Origin: Orcinus orca
Taxonomy: Eukaryota; Chordata; Mammalia; Artiodactyla; Delphinidae
Direction of reading: 5' to 3'
DNA: 64,000 bases
Assembly: GCF_937001465.1 (NCBI RefSeq)
Contig: NC_064565.1
Coordinates: 44,796,089-44,860,088 of the forward strand
Position numbers and translations under genes: made by a program. Below, in pieces: positions 33,122-46,066 of the stretch. The notes under the pieces are model-generated. The model made no database searches. It was not told the origin of the DNA and saw only the letters and a list, made by a program, of their open reading frames with translations. Within the stretch, counting starts at the first letter, position 1. Every line of letters begins with the position of its first letter.

Positions 33122-35826
33122 GTTGTTGTTTCTTTTTATTGGAGTATAGTTGATTTATAATTGTGTGTTAGTTTCAGGTGTACAGCAAGGTGAATCAGTT
33201 ATACATATACATATATCCACTCTTTTTGTAGATTATTTTCCCATATAGGCCATTACAGAGTATTGAGTAGAGTTCCCTGTGCTATACGGTAGCTTCTTAT
33301 TAGTTATATACTTTATATATAGTAGTGTATATATGTCAATCCCAATATCCTAATTTATCCCTCCCCCCCCTTATTCCCTGGTAACCATAAGTTTGTCTTC
33401 TACATCTGTGACTCTATTTCTGTTTTGTAAACAAGTTCATTTGTACCCTTTTTGTAGATTCCACATATAAGTGATATCATGATATTTGCCTTTCTGTGTC
33501 TGACTTACTTCACTCAGTATGACAATCTCTAGGTCCACCCATGTTGCTATAAATGGCATTATTTTGTTCTTGTTATGGCTGAATAATATTCCATTGTATA
33601 TATGTACCACATCTTCTTTACCCATTCCTCTGTTGATGGATATTTAGGTTGCTTCCATGTCCTGGGTATTTTAAATAGTGCTGAAATGAATATTGGGGTG
33701 CATGTATCTTTTCAAATTTTGGTTTTCTCCAGGTATATGCCGAGGAGTGGGATTGCTAGGCCATATGGTAGCTCTATTTTTAACATTTTAAAGAATGCTC
33801 CATACTGTTCTCCATAGTGGTGGTACCAATTTAAATGTTTGAGGTTCCCTTTTCTCCACTCCCTCTCCAGCATTCATTGTTTCTAGATTTTTTTGATGAT
33901 GGCCATTTTGACAGGTGTGAGGTGATACCTTATTGTAGTTTTGATTTGCATTTCTCTAATAATTAGTGATGTTGAGCATCTTTTCATGTGTTTGTTGGCC
34001 ATCTGTATGTCTTCTTTGGAGAAATGTCTATTTAGGTCTTCTGCCCATTTATTGATTGGGTTGTTTGTTTTTTTGATATTGAGCTGCATGAGCTGCTTGT
34101 ATATTTTGGAGATTAATCCCTTGTCAGTTGCTTCATTTGAAAATATTTTCTCCCATTCTGAGGGTTGTCTTTTTGTTTTGTTTATGGTTTCCTTTGCCAT
34201 GCAAAAGCTTTTAAGTTTAGTTAATCCCATTTGTTTATTTTTGTTTTTATTTTCATTACTGTAGGAGGTGGATCAAAAAATATCCTGCTATAATTTATGT
34301 TATAGAGTGTTCTGCCTATGTTTTCCTCTAACAATTTTATAGTATCCAGCCCTACATTTAGGTCTTTAATCCATTTTGAGTTTGTTTTTGTGTACGGTGT
34401 TAGAGAGTGTTCTAATTTCATTCTTTTACGTGTAGCTGTCCAGTTTCCCTAGCACCACATATTGAAGAGACTGTCTTTTCTCCATTGTGTATTCTTGCCT
34501 CCTTTGTCATAGATTAGGTGACCACAGGTGCATGGGCTTATCTCTGGACTTTCTATCTTGTTTCATTGATCTATATTTCTGTTTTGGTGCCAGTACCATA
34601 CTGTTTTGATGACTGTACCTTTGTAGTATAGTCTGAAGTCAGGGAGTCTGATTCCTCCAGCTCCATTTTTTTCCCTCAAGACTGCTTTGGCTATTCAGGA
34701 TCTTTTGTGTTACCATACAAATTGTAAAATTTTTTGTTCTAGTTCTGTGAAAAATGCCATTGGTAATTTGATAGGGATTGCATTGAATATGTAGATTGCT
34801 TTGGGTAGTATAGTCATTTTCACAATATTGATACTTCCAATCCAAGAACATGCTATATCTCTCCACATGTTTGTGTCCTCTTTCAGTTCTTTCATCAGTA
34901 TCATAGTTTTCTGAGTACAGGTCTTTTGCCTCCTTAGGTAGGTTTATTTCTAGGTATTTTATTCTTTTTGTTGCGATGGTAAATGGGATTGTTTCCTTAA
35001 TTTCTCTTACAGATCTTTCGTTGCTAGTGTAGAAGAATACAAGAGATTTCTGTGCATTAACTTTGCATTCTGCAACTTTACCAAATTCTTTGATGAGCTC
35101 TAGAGTTTTCTGGGAACATCTTTAGGATTTTCTATGTATAGTATCATGTCACATGCAAACAGTGACATTTTACTTCTTTTACAATTTGTATTCCTTTTAT
35201 TTCTTTTTCTTCTCCAATTGCTTTGGCTAGGACTTCCAAAACTATGTTGAATAATAGTGGCAAGAGGGGACATCCTTGTCTTGTTCCTGATCTTAGAGGA
35301 AATGCTTTCAGTTTTTCACCATTGAGAATGATGTTTGCTGTGGGTTTGTCATACATGGTCTTTATCATGTTGAGGTAGGTTCCCTCTATGCCCACTTTCT
35401 GGAGAGTTTTTATAAGTGGGTGTTGAATTTCGTCAAAAAACTTTTTCTGCATCTATTGAGATGATCATATGGTTTTTATTCTTCAATTTGTTAATATGGT
35501 GTATCACATTGATTGATTTGGATAGATTGAAGAATCCTTGCATTCCTTGATCATGGTGTATGATCCTTTTAATGTGTTGTTGGATCCTATTTGCTAGTAT
35601 TTTGTTTAGGATTTTTGCATCTATATTCATCAGTGATATTGGCCTGTAATTTTTTGTGATATCTTTGTCTGGTTTTGGTATCAGGGTGATGGTGACCTTG
35701 TAGAATGAAATTGGGAGTGTTCCTTCCTCTACAATATTTTGGAAGAGTTTGAGAAGGATAGGTGTTAGCTCTTCTTTAAATGTTTGATCGAATTTGCCTG
35801 TGAAGCCATCTGGTCCTGGCCTAACC
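33122..35826 (-). mobile_element. 5'-truncated L1 (about 2.7 kb)
   Basis: Antisense L1 from its 3' UTR (TTTATTGGAGTATAGTTGATT onward) through the C-terminal half of ORF2. It stops abruptly inside the reverse-transcriptase region near 35826. The 3' UTR contains GGTAACCATAAGTTTGTC and lacks the pyrimidine-rich block seen in the two larger L1s, so it belongs to an older subfamily. No clear target duplication was seen. Confidence 0.93.
33437..35826 (-). pseudogene. L1 ORF2 remnant (reverse transcriptase and C-terminal part)
   Basis: ORF2 of an L1 encodes endonuclease plus reverse transcriptase. Only the reverse transcriptase and the C-terminal segment remain, in at least five frame pieces. NYRPISLMNIDAKILNK and GTRQGCPLL are RT motifs. 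The catalytic motif near 35147-35158, normally F-A-D-D, reads F-A-C-D, so one of the two metal-binding aspartates is lost. The end keeps the family C-terminus (SEVSQTQKGKYH). Confidence 0.9.
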
Positions 35827-36100
35827 TGTTTTAACATTAAGCAGAAATAGGCTATAATAAAAAATAATCACGCATTATCAGTTTTCCATTATTACATCAT
35901 TTGAGTTTTTCTATATTTTAATATAAAATTTTAGGCAGTTCTCAAATTGCAAATGGATTCTCTTCCAAAAGTTCATTTCCAAATCAGACTTCAAAACATG
36001 AGGATAAGAAATAACTTTTATTTAAATTTGACAAAAAGCAACTATTGACAGAGGAAATAAAGTGTTAGATGGAGCTATATAAAACTCCAAAGAGGGACTT

Positions 36101-36314
36101 TTTTTTTTTTTTTTTTTTTTTGCGGTACGCGGGCCTCTCACTGTTGTGGCCTCTCTTGTTGCAGAGCACAGGCTCCAGATGCGCAAGCTTAGTGGCCATG
36201 GCTCACGGGCCCAGCCGCTCTGCGGCATGTGGGATCTTCCCGGACCGGGGCATGAACCCGCGTCCCCTGCATCAGCAGCTGGACTCTCAACCACTGCGCC
36301 GCCAGGGAAGCCCT
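36101..36314 (-). mobile_element. CHR-2-type cetacean SINE
   Basis: A T20 head then GCGGTACGCGGGCCTCTCAC ... GCCGCCAGGGAAGCCC. Imperfect 12-bp target duplication AAAG(A/C)GGGAC(T/C)T at 36089-36100 and 36315-36326. Confidence 0.92.
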
Positions 36315-36326
36315 AAAGCGGGACCT

Positions 36327-37498
36327 TTTTTGAAGTACTAATGAAAGGAATTCTGAGAAGAACAAACAATTTTCCTAGGAAGTCCCTTCAGCAATTGGAA
36401 CATGCATGCATGTGAAAAGTCATAATCTATAGGTATGTGTACAAAAGAGGTGGATTTAATACCTGGGAAAAGACTTTTAAAAATAGGGCTGAATGTGCAG
36501 TATTTTGTACAAACCCTGACATAACAGACTAAAGAGAGGACTGAAAGGAAGTGATGGACATTTGGGGCAAAATAATTTCCTCCTGCGTTCCTGAGGTGGT
36601 GCCATCAGTCTGTGGTGGCTCTGTTGTTGAAATGGTGTAAGTGGCTGGATAGGAGCAGAAACCTGGAAGGATTAGAAGAACCTTGGGCGAAGATGAAGTA
36701 GAGGTCTTATGAAGATGACTTATTTTGTACTCAAAATAGGGTATCTGTAAGTATCTGTATTTTTTTCTTTTTCTGCTTCAGAAAACATATGAATAACACT
36801 TTGAAATGATTTTAAATTTGTCTTTTTCTCTTCTTGATTAATTTGTCAATGGTAGTACAGGGATAATTTCAAAGTGGCCTCATCCTATGAATTACAAATT
36901 GTAAGAAGTAACTGAAAGAGTGTATTTTTACTTTGTAAACTGTTGGTATCTAGATTTCCGGAGTTTTGCAATGAAAGGACTATAATATAAATATTTTTAA
37001 TAGTGAATCAAACTCCTTTTAACTGTTTGCTTTATTCAAATGACAGAATGTGATATGAAACATGGGCATGTTGCAGTTACATAGTTTGTTTTAAAAAAGT
37101 TTATATATCATATACAAATTAAAGAGAATGATGATAATATTTGTCAAATTTAAATAAAGTGATTACCAGTTTAGAAAATAGGACTTTGAAAAAGTTGATG
37201 TTTAATGAGCTATAAACAGGATTGCATAATGCACACATGGGAAATTTACTAAATAAAATGCAAAATATTCCAATGTTTTTAAACTACATTAACATACAAG
37301 GAAATACAGGAAAGTAGTTAAAAATGTGTTCTGTGTCCATATTTGTGGGTCAAATTCTAGTCCAGCTACCTTATAGCTAGTGTGCCTTTTATGAATTACA
37401 AGGACGTATTCAGGTTATTTTTTTGGAAGACAATGAAGAGATGTTTAAATAGAATACAGTTATATCCCATTCAAAATAATGTTGTTTCTCTCAAGAAC
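36327..37498. other. AT-rich stretch, nothing recognised
   Basis: No repeat or exon signal was recognised between the SINE and the putative retroviral LTR. Confidence 0.4.
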
Positions 37499-37984
37499 TG
37501 TGAAGGTTCTGAAACTTGATTTTACCCTATTTGCAAGCTAACAAGCCAGCTGACCACCATTACATGCGTGCTGGCAGAAGGCACAAGACTCCTCAATTGG
37601 AGACAATGGACCTTATTACACATGGCACAGAAAGCAGCATGAGCATCAGCATATTTGTCTGTCCCCCATGCCTCCCATGTCCCATTAGGGCCATGCAATG
37701 GGCCCAGAGAGATGCTGCACATGCAGTGGGTTTGTTTCACAGCTGAGGAACCCAGGGACAAGTACTTTTTGAGCAATCAGAAAATATCACAGCACATGGA
37801 AGAAAAGCAGATCCCTCTTCCACTGGAGAGCAAGCAGCTACGTGGTTGTCACAGTCTGGTGGACTTGGCCTACTTAGTTGCTTCTGTGACTAACTAGAAA
37901 AACTGCTCCATATCAGGAGATGGATAAATTCTGCATTTGGCACACTCAGCAAGAACATGCAGGGATGCTCAGAGTCCTGGCACA
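37499..37984 (-). mobile_element. Putative 3' LTR of a class I endogenous retrovirus
   Basis: A GC-richer block starts TGTG and ends CACA, as retroviral LTRs do. On the plus strand its right edge is followed at once by a pyrimidine run (37985-37998), the complement of a polypurine tract, and then by an env remnant. The order is therefore env, polypurine tract, LTR, reading leftward. The left boundary is chosen only by the TG terminus; AATAAG near 37612 (minus strand) could be the poly(A) signal. No second LTR was found. Confidence 0.5.
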
Positions 37985-37998
37985 CTGCCTCTCCCCTC
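37985..37998 (-). other. Polypurine tract (plus-strand primer site) of the retrovirus
   Basis: On the minus strand the sequence reads GAGGGGAGAGGCAG directly before the TGTG of the putative LTR. This is the usual position of the primer for retroviral plus-strand DNA synthesis. Confidence 0.55.
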
Positions 37999-38004
37999 AA
38001 AATA

Positions 38005-40560
38005 CCCTTTAACCCTACACTTTCTTATCTGTATTCAAATTTTTACATGAATATTTCACCCTGTGGGCCACTCTGGTTAATCTGATCAAGAGACTAGACC
38101 TATATTAGTTCCATTTGTCTCATAGAACATTTAATTAAAGCCAGGACTCCAAGCAGCGGCATGGAGCCAACCTGCAGTATTGACCTCAAACATGACCCCC
38201 AGGGTCGTCCCAGACTCAGCCAGCTGAACAAATTCCATAAAAACCAGAGTATATATATACTTTAGAAAGGCACACAACTTTCTCTTTAAGTCTCTGCATT
38301 AACCTTTCTTTTTTTCAGAGGAATTACTCCAGGTACAGAGGTGTATTAAGGATTTCACCCGTTCCACCTTGGTCTGAAAGAAGGATTTGTAGAACAATCT
38401 TCCATAACAGTCTTGGCCAGTGAGTTGAAACTGACCTAAATACCTTCTATGTTCAAAGTAGTATCATTGATGACTTCATCTAAAGTTAGGGACACAGTTC
38501 TTACCACTTTTCCTAATTGGATGGCTCCTATTGTAGGGATAACTACCCAATGAGTAAATATACCAGACGTCAATCATTCATCCCTCCTGGGAGCTTCCCA
38601 TGTAACTAAGGGTGTCCCATTCCCAATAAATCTCCACAGTCATCTGAGAACTACATGATCCACTGGTAGTGTTTCCTTAAACACTTGAAGGGCTCTTATG
38701 ACCACTCCTAAGGTACAAGTCAAAGCAATTTACAGACAAGTTAATGTCTGGCTTCCACAGAACTAGTACAGTCCCAGAGGCAAACATGGTGCCCCTGGAA
38801 GGAAGGTGTTAATTGCAATGCTTGTTCACCCCAAGTATGATCTACGTCAGTCAGGGGACACAGGGTAACAGTATTTCCAACGTGGCCTCCTGGCCAGCTG
38901 GTAAATCTTAAGTTCCCCAATTCTAGTTCAGCCTGTGTCTTCAGAAGGATTGTCTGAAGGCAGTCAGTCTGACCTATAGTATTTTTCTAAACCACATACC
39001 AGGTAGGTGGCACTCATCCATCCCGTGGAATAACCTAGTGAGAGAGATGGGAATGGAGGTGGGGAGACACTTAGAGGTGCTGAAAGGCATTTGCCTGGGA
39101 GCTGCAGGAGCTGGGACCACCTTCTCATGCTTCTGATTGACTTCTCTCTAAAGTTATAGAACCTGGAGATCAAGTCAGGGTCACGACCATTTCATGGGAA
39201 ATGGCAGATCTAGGAGTCATTTACATGTAAGCAGTTTACTACCCTTTGGGAGAGTGTACCTGGCTGTTTTTCTTTTTTTGTGACGAAGGCTCCAGAATGG
39301 CTTGTAAAGGCGAAAGATCATTAATGTCCCTCCCTGCTCTGAACCTCCTGAGTTCTAACGTGATCCCTCCCCAGATGTTGGCATTGTTACTCTCCCTGTA
39401 CTCCTATAAAATCAGCATATCTTGTTCCAGTAACTATAAATTCACCTTTCCTCTAACCATCCTCTCCATGCATCCAGACCTTTCATCCAGAGTGTCAGAT
39501 GGAAGAGGGTTTCAGATGCATTAATAACACCCCCCCTTGCCTCACATGGGTCTCTGTCATGGACTCAGACATCAGTGTATTCAACCTAGTGATTATTATC
39601 TTTATGACCTGAGGACCATAGCAACCCAAGAATAGAATTCAGGTGGCTGAACCAGAATTAAGTTTGAATTCCATAGGCCACATTTTGGCCAGGCTGCCAC
39701 TCAGAAATTACCTGCCAAGCTGGCCTGAGGCTGTTATTAGAGGAGAAAAAGAAGCACTGTGGGCAGGAATGATACGACGGGATCTGAAAGTTTCAAAAAG
39801 AGGTCTATATAACTCCTCAACCCTGTGGTCCTCATCGTTACCCAAGAGATGACCAAGAAAAGATGAACTATTTGGGAAAACTGCCATATTTAGTAAACTG
39901 CCTTTACTAAGGTGTGTGGATCAGAAGAAGGTGAGGGAGGTGCAATCAAAAATCTTTTTCAGGGGCTTCCGTGGTGGCGCAGTGGTTGAGAGTCCGCCTG
40001 CCGATGCAGGGGACACGGGCTCGTGCCCCGGTCCGGGAAGATACCACATGCCGTGGAGCGGCTGGGCCCGTGAGCCATGGCCACTGAGCCTGCACGTCCG
40101 GAGCCTGTGCTCCACAACGGGAGAGGCCACAGCAGTGAGAGGCCCGCGTACCGCAAAAAAAGAAAAAAACAAAAAACCTTTTTCAGAGTAGTTTTTCAAA
40201 ATCCACGCCACTTCTTAATGACAATAGCATTTAAGGATGACGAGAAGCGTGAAATGTCCACCAAATACCTGGACTGCTGGCTTAATGCTGGGCAGTTTTT
40301 GTGGCAAATGTTGTATCATTGTCAGAAGTAGGTGGATAAGTTGTCTGGAAAGCTAAACACATGACACAGTTTAGTTTCATAGGTCACAGTGATGTAGCTG
40401 GCGTTGGCTAAGCAGATTGGAATAGTAGTTGCTTCATGCTCCCCCATCAGCTTATTTCACCATCTCTAGGTACTGCAGGCAACCCTGCCCAGAGTGGGCA
40501 TCTTACCACATAGCTGAGGAAGGGCAGCAGGACGAAAACCTTCAACTCCTGATAAGTCAC
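38005..40560 (-). pseudogene. Degenerate endogenous retroviral env
   Basis: Read on the minus strand, short pieces in shifting frames resemble a class I (gammaretrovirus-like) envelope. They are a hydrophobic leader-like piece near 40510-40540, a cysteine-containing surface-subunit piece near 39000 (YLVCG), and a transmembrane-subunit coiled-coil piece at 38403-38426 (NSLAKTVM). Many stops and frame changes break it, and a CHR-2 SINE is inserted at 39963. The distance to the polypurine tract fits a complete env length. No gag or pol was recognised. The exact family is unknown. Confidence 0.45.
39963..40171 (+). mobile_element. CHR-2-type cetacean SINE inside the retroviral remnant
   Basis: GGGCTTCCGTGGTGGCGCAG start and GCCCGCGTACCGC end with an A-rich tail. 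The 15-bp target duplication AAAAA(T/C)CTTTTTCAG (39948-39962, 40172-40186) has one mismatch. It is younger than the retroviral insertion. Confidence 0.93.
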
Positions 40561-40938
40561 CCGGTTCTTTCTTCTGATCTTCCCGGTCAGATAAGTAAGA
40601 CCGGGTGAGAGGGATTTCCCCAATATCTCAGATCGATGAGGACTTCATTTCAATAGGCAGAAAACTGGGAAAAGGGGCGAATGATTATCGCCTAAACAGC
40701 GCTAGACTACACAGTAAGCAAATTACATAAGATAATCAGGTTAATTGCCAAATTGAGAGGCAAAGTGAATTGTCTACAAAAGCAATTATCAGAAACATGC
40801 ATACAAGGCTGAGAATAAGTAACATTGGATCGACAGAGTAGTCAGGTTTTTGTTTCAGCAACATCTACCATAGAAAGCTTTGGCTTGGGGTTTTTCTTTT
40901 ATTCACCACTTTTCTATCAGAAGCAGAGAGGTCAATGG
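40561..40938. other. Unclassified, perhaps retroviral
   Basis: The block continues the composition of the env remnant and holds an inverted-repeat cluster at 40557-40608. No pol motif could be read. It ends at the target site of the large L1. Confidence 0.35.
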
Positions 40939-41316
40939 TGTCTTTCTTTTTTTTCTTTTAAATCTTTATTGGAGTATAATTGCTTTACAATACTGTGTTA
41001 ATTTCTGCTGTATAACAAAGTGAATCAGCTATATGTATACATACATCGCCATATATCCTCCCTCTTGCGTCTCCCTCCCACCCTCCCTATCCCAGCCCTC
41101 TAGGTGGTCACAGAGCACCGAGCTGATCTCCCTGTGCTATGCGGCTGCTTCCCACTAGCTATCTATTTTACATTTGGTAGTGTATATATGTCAGTGCCAC
41201 TCTCTCACTTTGTCCCAGCTTACCCTTCCCCCTCCCTGTGTCCTCAAGTCCACTCGCTACCTCTGTGTCTTTATTCCTGGCCTGCCCCCAGGTTCTTCAG
41301 AACCTTTTTTTTTTTT

Positions 41317-44300
41317 TTAGATTCCATATATATGTGTCAGCATACGGTATTTGTTTTTCTCTTTCTGACTTACTTCACTCTGTATGACAGATTCTGGGTC
41401 CATCCACCTCACTACAAATAACTCAATTTCGTTTCTTTTTATGGCTGAGTAATATTCCATTGTATATATGTGCCACATCTTCTTTATCCACTCATCTGTT
41501 GATGGACACTTAGGTTGCTTCTGTGTCCTGGCTATTGTAAATAGAGCTGCAATGAACACTGTGGTACATGACTCTTTTTGAATTATGGTTTTCTCAGGGT
41601 ATATGTTCAGTAGTGGAATTGCTGGGTCATATGGTAGTTCTATTTTTAGTTTTTAAGGAACCTCCGTACTGTTCTCCATAGTGGCTGTATCAATTTATAT
41701 TCCCACCAACAGTGCAAGAAGGTTCCCTTTTCTCCACACCCTCTCCAGCATTTACTGTTTGTAGATTTTTTGATGATGGCCATTCTGACCTGTGTGAGGT
41801 GATACCTCATTGCAGTTTTGATTTGCATTTCCCTAATATTAGTGATGTTGAGCATCCTTTCATGTGTTTCTTGGCAATCTGTATATCTTCTTTGGGGAAA
41901 TGTCTATTTAGGTCTTCTGCCCATTTTTGGATTGGGTTGTTTGTTCTTTTGATATCGAGCTGCATGAGCTGCTTGTATATTTTGGAGATAATCCTTTGTC
42001 AGTTGCTTCGTTTGTGAATATTTTCTCCCATTCTAAGGGTTGGCTTTTCGTCTTATTTATGGTTTCTTTTGCTGTGCAAAACTTTGAAGTTTCATTAGGT
42101 CCCATTTGTTTGTTTTTATTTCCATTTCTCCAAGAGGTGGGTCAAAAAGGATCTTGTTGTGATTTATGTCATAGAGTGTTCTGCCTATGTTTTCCTCTAA
42201 GAGTAATATAGTGCCTGGCCTTACATTTAGGTCTTTAATCCATTTTGAGTTTATTTATTTGCATGGTGTTAGGGAGTGTTCAAGTTTCATTCTTCTACAG
42301 TAGCTTTCCAGTTGTCCCAGCACCACTTACTGAAGAGGCTGTCTTTTCTCCATTGTATATTCTTGCCTCCTTTATCAAAGATAAGGTGACCAGATGTGTG
42401 TGGGTTTATCTATGGGCTTCCTATCCTGTTCCATTGATCTACATTTCTGTTTTTTTGCCAGTACCGTACTGTCTTCATTACTGTAGCTTTAGTATAGTCT
42501 GAAATCAGGGAGCCTGATTCCTCCAGCTCTGTTTTCCTTTCTCATGATGGCTTTGGGTATTTGGGGTCTTTTGTGTTTCCATACAAATAGTGAAAATTTT
42601 TGTTCTAGTTCTGTGAAAAATGTCATTGGTAGTTTGATAGGGATTGAATTGAACCTGTAGATTGCATTGGGTAGTATAGTCATTTTCACAAGGTTGATTC
42701 TTCCAATCCCAGAACATGGTATATCTCTCCATCTGTTTGTGTCATCTTTCATTTCTTTCATCAGTGTCTTATAGTTTTCTGCATACAGGTCTTTTGTCTC
42801 CTTAGGTAGGTTTATTCCTAGGTATTTTATTTTTTTTGTTGCAATGGTAAATGGGAGTGCTTCCTTAATTTCTGTTACAGATTTTTCATAATTAGTGTAT
42901 AGGAATACAAGAGATTTCTGTGCATTAACTTTGTATCCTGCTACTTTATCAAATTCATTGATTAGCCTAGTAGTTTTCTGGTAGGATCTTTAGGATTCTC
43001 TATGTATAGTATCATGTCATCTACAAACACTGACAGTTTTACTTCTTCTTTTCCGTCTTGGATTCCTTTTATTTCTTTTTCTTCTGTGATTGCTGTGGCT
43101 AAAATTCCAAAACTATGTTGAATAATAGTGGTGAGAGTTGGCAACCTTGTCTTGTTTTTGATATTAGTGGAAATGGTTTCAGTTTTTCACCATTGAGAAT
43201 GATGTTGGCTGTGGGCTTGTCATATATGGCCTTTACTATGTTTAGGTAGGTTCCCTCTATGCCTACTTTCTGGATAGTTTTTATCATAAATGGGTGTTGA
43301 ATTTTATTGAAAGCTTTTTCTGCATCGATTGAGATGATCATATGGTTTTTATTCTTCAATTTGTTAATATGGTGTATCACATTGATTGATTTGGATAGAT
43401 TGAAGAATCCTTGCATTCCTGGGTTAAACCCCACTTGATCATGGTGTATGCTCCTTTTAATGTGCCATTGGATTCTGTGTGCTAGTATTTTGTTGAGGAT
43501 TTTTGCATCTATGTTCATCAGTGACATTGGCCTGTAGTTTTCTTTTTTTGTGTCATGTCTGTCTGGTTTTGGTATCAGGGTGATGGTGGTCTCATAGATT
43601 GAGTTTGGGAGTGTTCCTCCCTCTGCTCTATTTTAGAAGAGTTTGAGAAGGATAGGTGTTAGCTCTTCTCTAAATGTTTGAGAGAATTTGCCTGTGAAAC
43701 CATCTGCCTAGGCTCTTGTTTGTTGGAAGATTTTTAATCACAGTTTCAATTTCAGTGCTTGTTATTGGTCTGTTCAAATTTTCTATTTCTTCCTGGTTCA
43801 GTCTTGGAAGGTTATGCTTTTCTAAGAATTTCTCCATTTCTTCCAGGTTGTCCATGTTATTGACATATAGTTGCTTGTAGTAATCTCTCATGATCCTTTG
43901 TATTTCTGCAGTGTCAGTTGTTACTTCTCCTTTTTCATTTCTAATTCTATTGATTTGAGTCTTCTCCCTTTTTTTCATGATGAGTCTGGATTATGGTTTA
44001 TCAATTTTGTTTACCTTCTCAAAGAACCAGCTTTTAATTTTATTGATCTTTGCTATCATTTTCTTCATGTCTTTGTCATTTATTCCTGATCTGATCTTTA
44101 TGACTTCTTTCCTTCTGTTAACTTGTGTTTGTTTTTTTTTTTCTTCTTTCTCTAATTGTTTTAGGTGTAAGATTAGGTTGCTTATTTGAGGTGTTTCTTG
44201 TTTCTTGAGGTAGGATTGTATTGCTCTAACTTCCCTCTTAGACCGGCTTTTGCTGCATCCCATAGGTTTTGGGTTGTTGTGTTTTCATTGCTATTTGATC

Positions 44301-45110
44301 TAGGTGTTTTTTGATTTTCCTTTTGATTTCTTCAGTCATCTCTTGATTATTTAGTAACATATTGTTTAGCCTCCATGTGTTTGTGTTTTTTACAGATTTT
44401 TTTCCTCCTGAAATTGATATCTAGTCTCATAATGTTGTAGTTGGAAAAGACACTTGATATGATTTCAATTTTCTTAAATTTACCAAGGCTTGTTTCATGA
44501 CTGAAGATATGTTCTATCCTGGAGAATGTTCCATGAGCACTTCAGAAGAAAGTGTATTCTGTTGTTTTTGGATGGAATGTGCTATAAAAATCAATTAAGT
44601 TCATCTTGTTTAACGTGTCATTTAAAGCTCGTGTTTCCTTATTTATTTTCATTTTGGATGATATAGCCATTGGTGAACATGGGGTGTTAAAGTCTCCTAC
44701 TATTATTGTGTTACTGTCAGTTTCCCCTTTTATAGCTGTTAGCATTGGCCTTATGTATTGAGGTGCTCCTATGTTGGGTGCATAAATATTTACAGTTATT
44801 ATATCTTCTTCTTGAATTGATCCCTTGATCATTATATAGTGTCCTTCTTCGTCTGTTGTAATAGTGTATTTTAAAGTCTATTTTGTCTGATATGAGAATT
44901 GCTACTCCAGCTTTCTTTTGATTTCCATTTGCATGGAATATCTTTTTCCATCCCCTCACTTTCAGTCTGTATGTGTCCCTAAGTCTGAAGTGGGTCTCTT
45001 GTAGACATCATATATATGGATCTTGTTTTTGTATCCACTCAGCCAGTCTATGTCTTTTGTTTGGAGCATTTAATCCATTTACGTTTAAGATAATTATCAA
45101 TATGTATATT
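41317..45110 (-). pseudogene. L1 ORF2 pseudogene (endonuclease and reverse transcriptase)
   Basis: The full span of about 1,260 codons matches family length. The N-terminal endonuclease pieces show AGVAILISDKIDFK and a VGDFNTP motif (catalytic D-x-N). The reverse transcriptase has ISLMNIDAKILNK and an intact catalytic F-V-D-D motif near 43020. The C-terminus has MEYYSAIKRNEIE. A TGC-to-TGA change near 45008-45013 stops the endonuclease early, and several frameshifts split the rest into pieces of 60-142 codons. Confidence 0.92.
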
Positions 45111-45179
45111 CCTATTATAATTTTCTTAATTGTTTTGGGTTTGTTATTGTAGGTCTTTTCCTTCTCTTATGTTTCCTAC

Positions 45180-46066
45180 CTAGAGAAGTTCCTTTAGTAT
45201 TGGTTGTAAAGCTGGTTTGTTGGTTCTGAATTCTCTTAGCTTTTGCTTGTCTGTAAAGGTTTTAATTTCTCCGTCGAATCTGAATGAGATCGTTGTTGGG
45301 TAGAGTAATCTTGGTTGTAGGTTTTTCCCTTTCATCACTTTAAATATGTCCTGCCAGTCCCTTCTGGCTTGCAGAGTTTCTGCTGAAAGATCAGCTCTTA
45401 TCCTTATGGGGATGCCCCTGTGTGTTATTTGTTGCTTTTCCTTTGTTGCTTTTAATATTTTTTCTTTGTATTTAATTTTTGATTGTTTGATTAATATATG
45501 TCTTGGCATGTTTCTCCTTGGATTTATTCTGTATTGGACTCTCTGCGCTTCCTGGACTTGACTATTTCCTTTCCCATAATAGGGGAGTTTTCAACTATAA
45601 TCTCTTCAAATATTTTCTCAGAGCCTTTCTTTTTCTCTTCTTCTGGGACCCGTATAATTCGAATGTTGGTGCGTTTAATGTTTTCCCAGAGCTCTCTGAG
45701 ACTGTCCTCAAGTCTTTTCATTCTTTTTTCTTTATTCTGCTCTGCAGTAGTTATTTCCACTATTTTATCTTCCAGGTCACTTATCTGTTCTTGTGCCTCA
45801 GTTATTGTGCTATTGATTCCTTCTTGAGAAATTTACATTTCATTTATTTTGTTGTTCATCATTGTTTGTTTGCTCTCTAGTTCTTCCAGGTCCTTGTTAA
45901 ACGTTTCTTGTATTTTCCCCATTCTATTTCCAAGATTTTGGATCATCTCTTCTATCGTTACTCTGAATTCTTTTTCAGGTAGACTGCCTATTTCCTCTTC
46001 ATTTGTTTGGTCTGGTGGGTTTTTACCTTGCTCCTTCATTTGCAGTGTATTTCTCTGTCTTCTCAT
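45180..46066 (-). pseudogene. L1 ORF1 pseudogene (RNA-binding chaperone)
   Basis: ORF1 protein coats L1 RNA as a trimer. Three pieces remain: the N-terminal part starting at ATG 46066 (coiled-coil, EEMIQNLGNRMGKIQE), the RRM part (45524-45760, NIKRTNIRIIRVPEEE) and the C-terminal domain (45180-45509, LSAETLQARRDWQDIF). A stop at 45833 and at least one frameshift separate them. About 295 codons in all. Confidence 0.92.
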
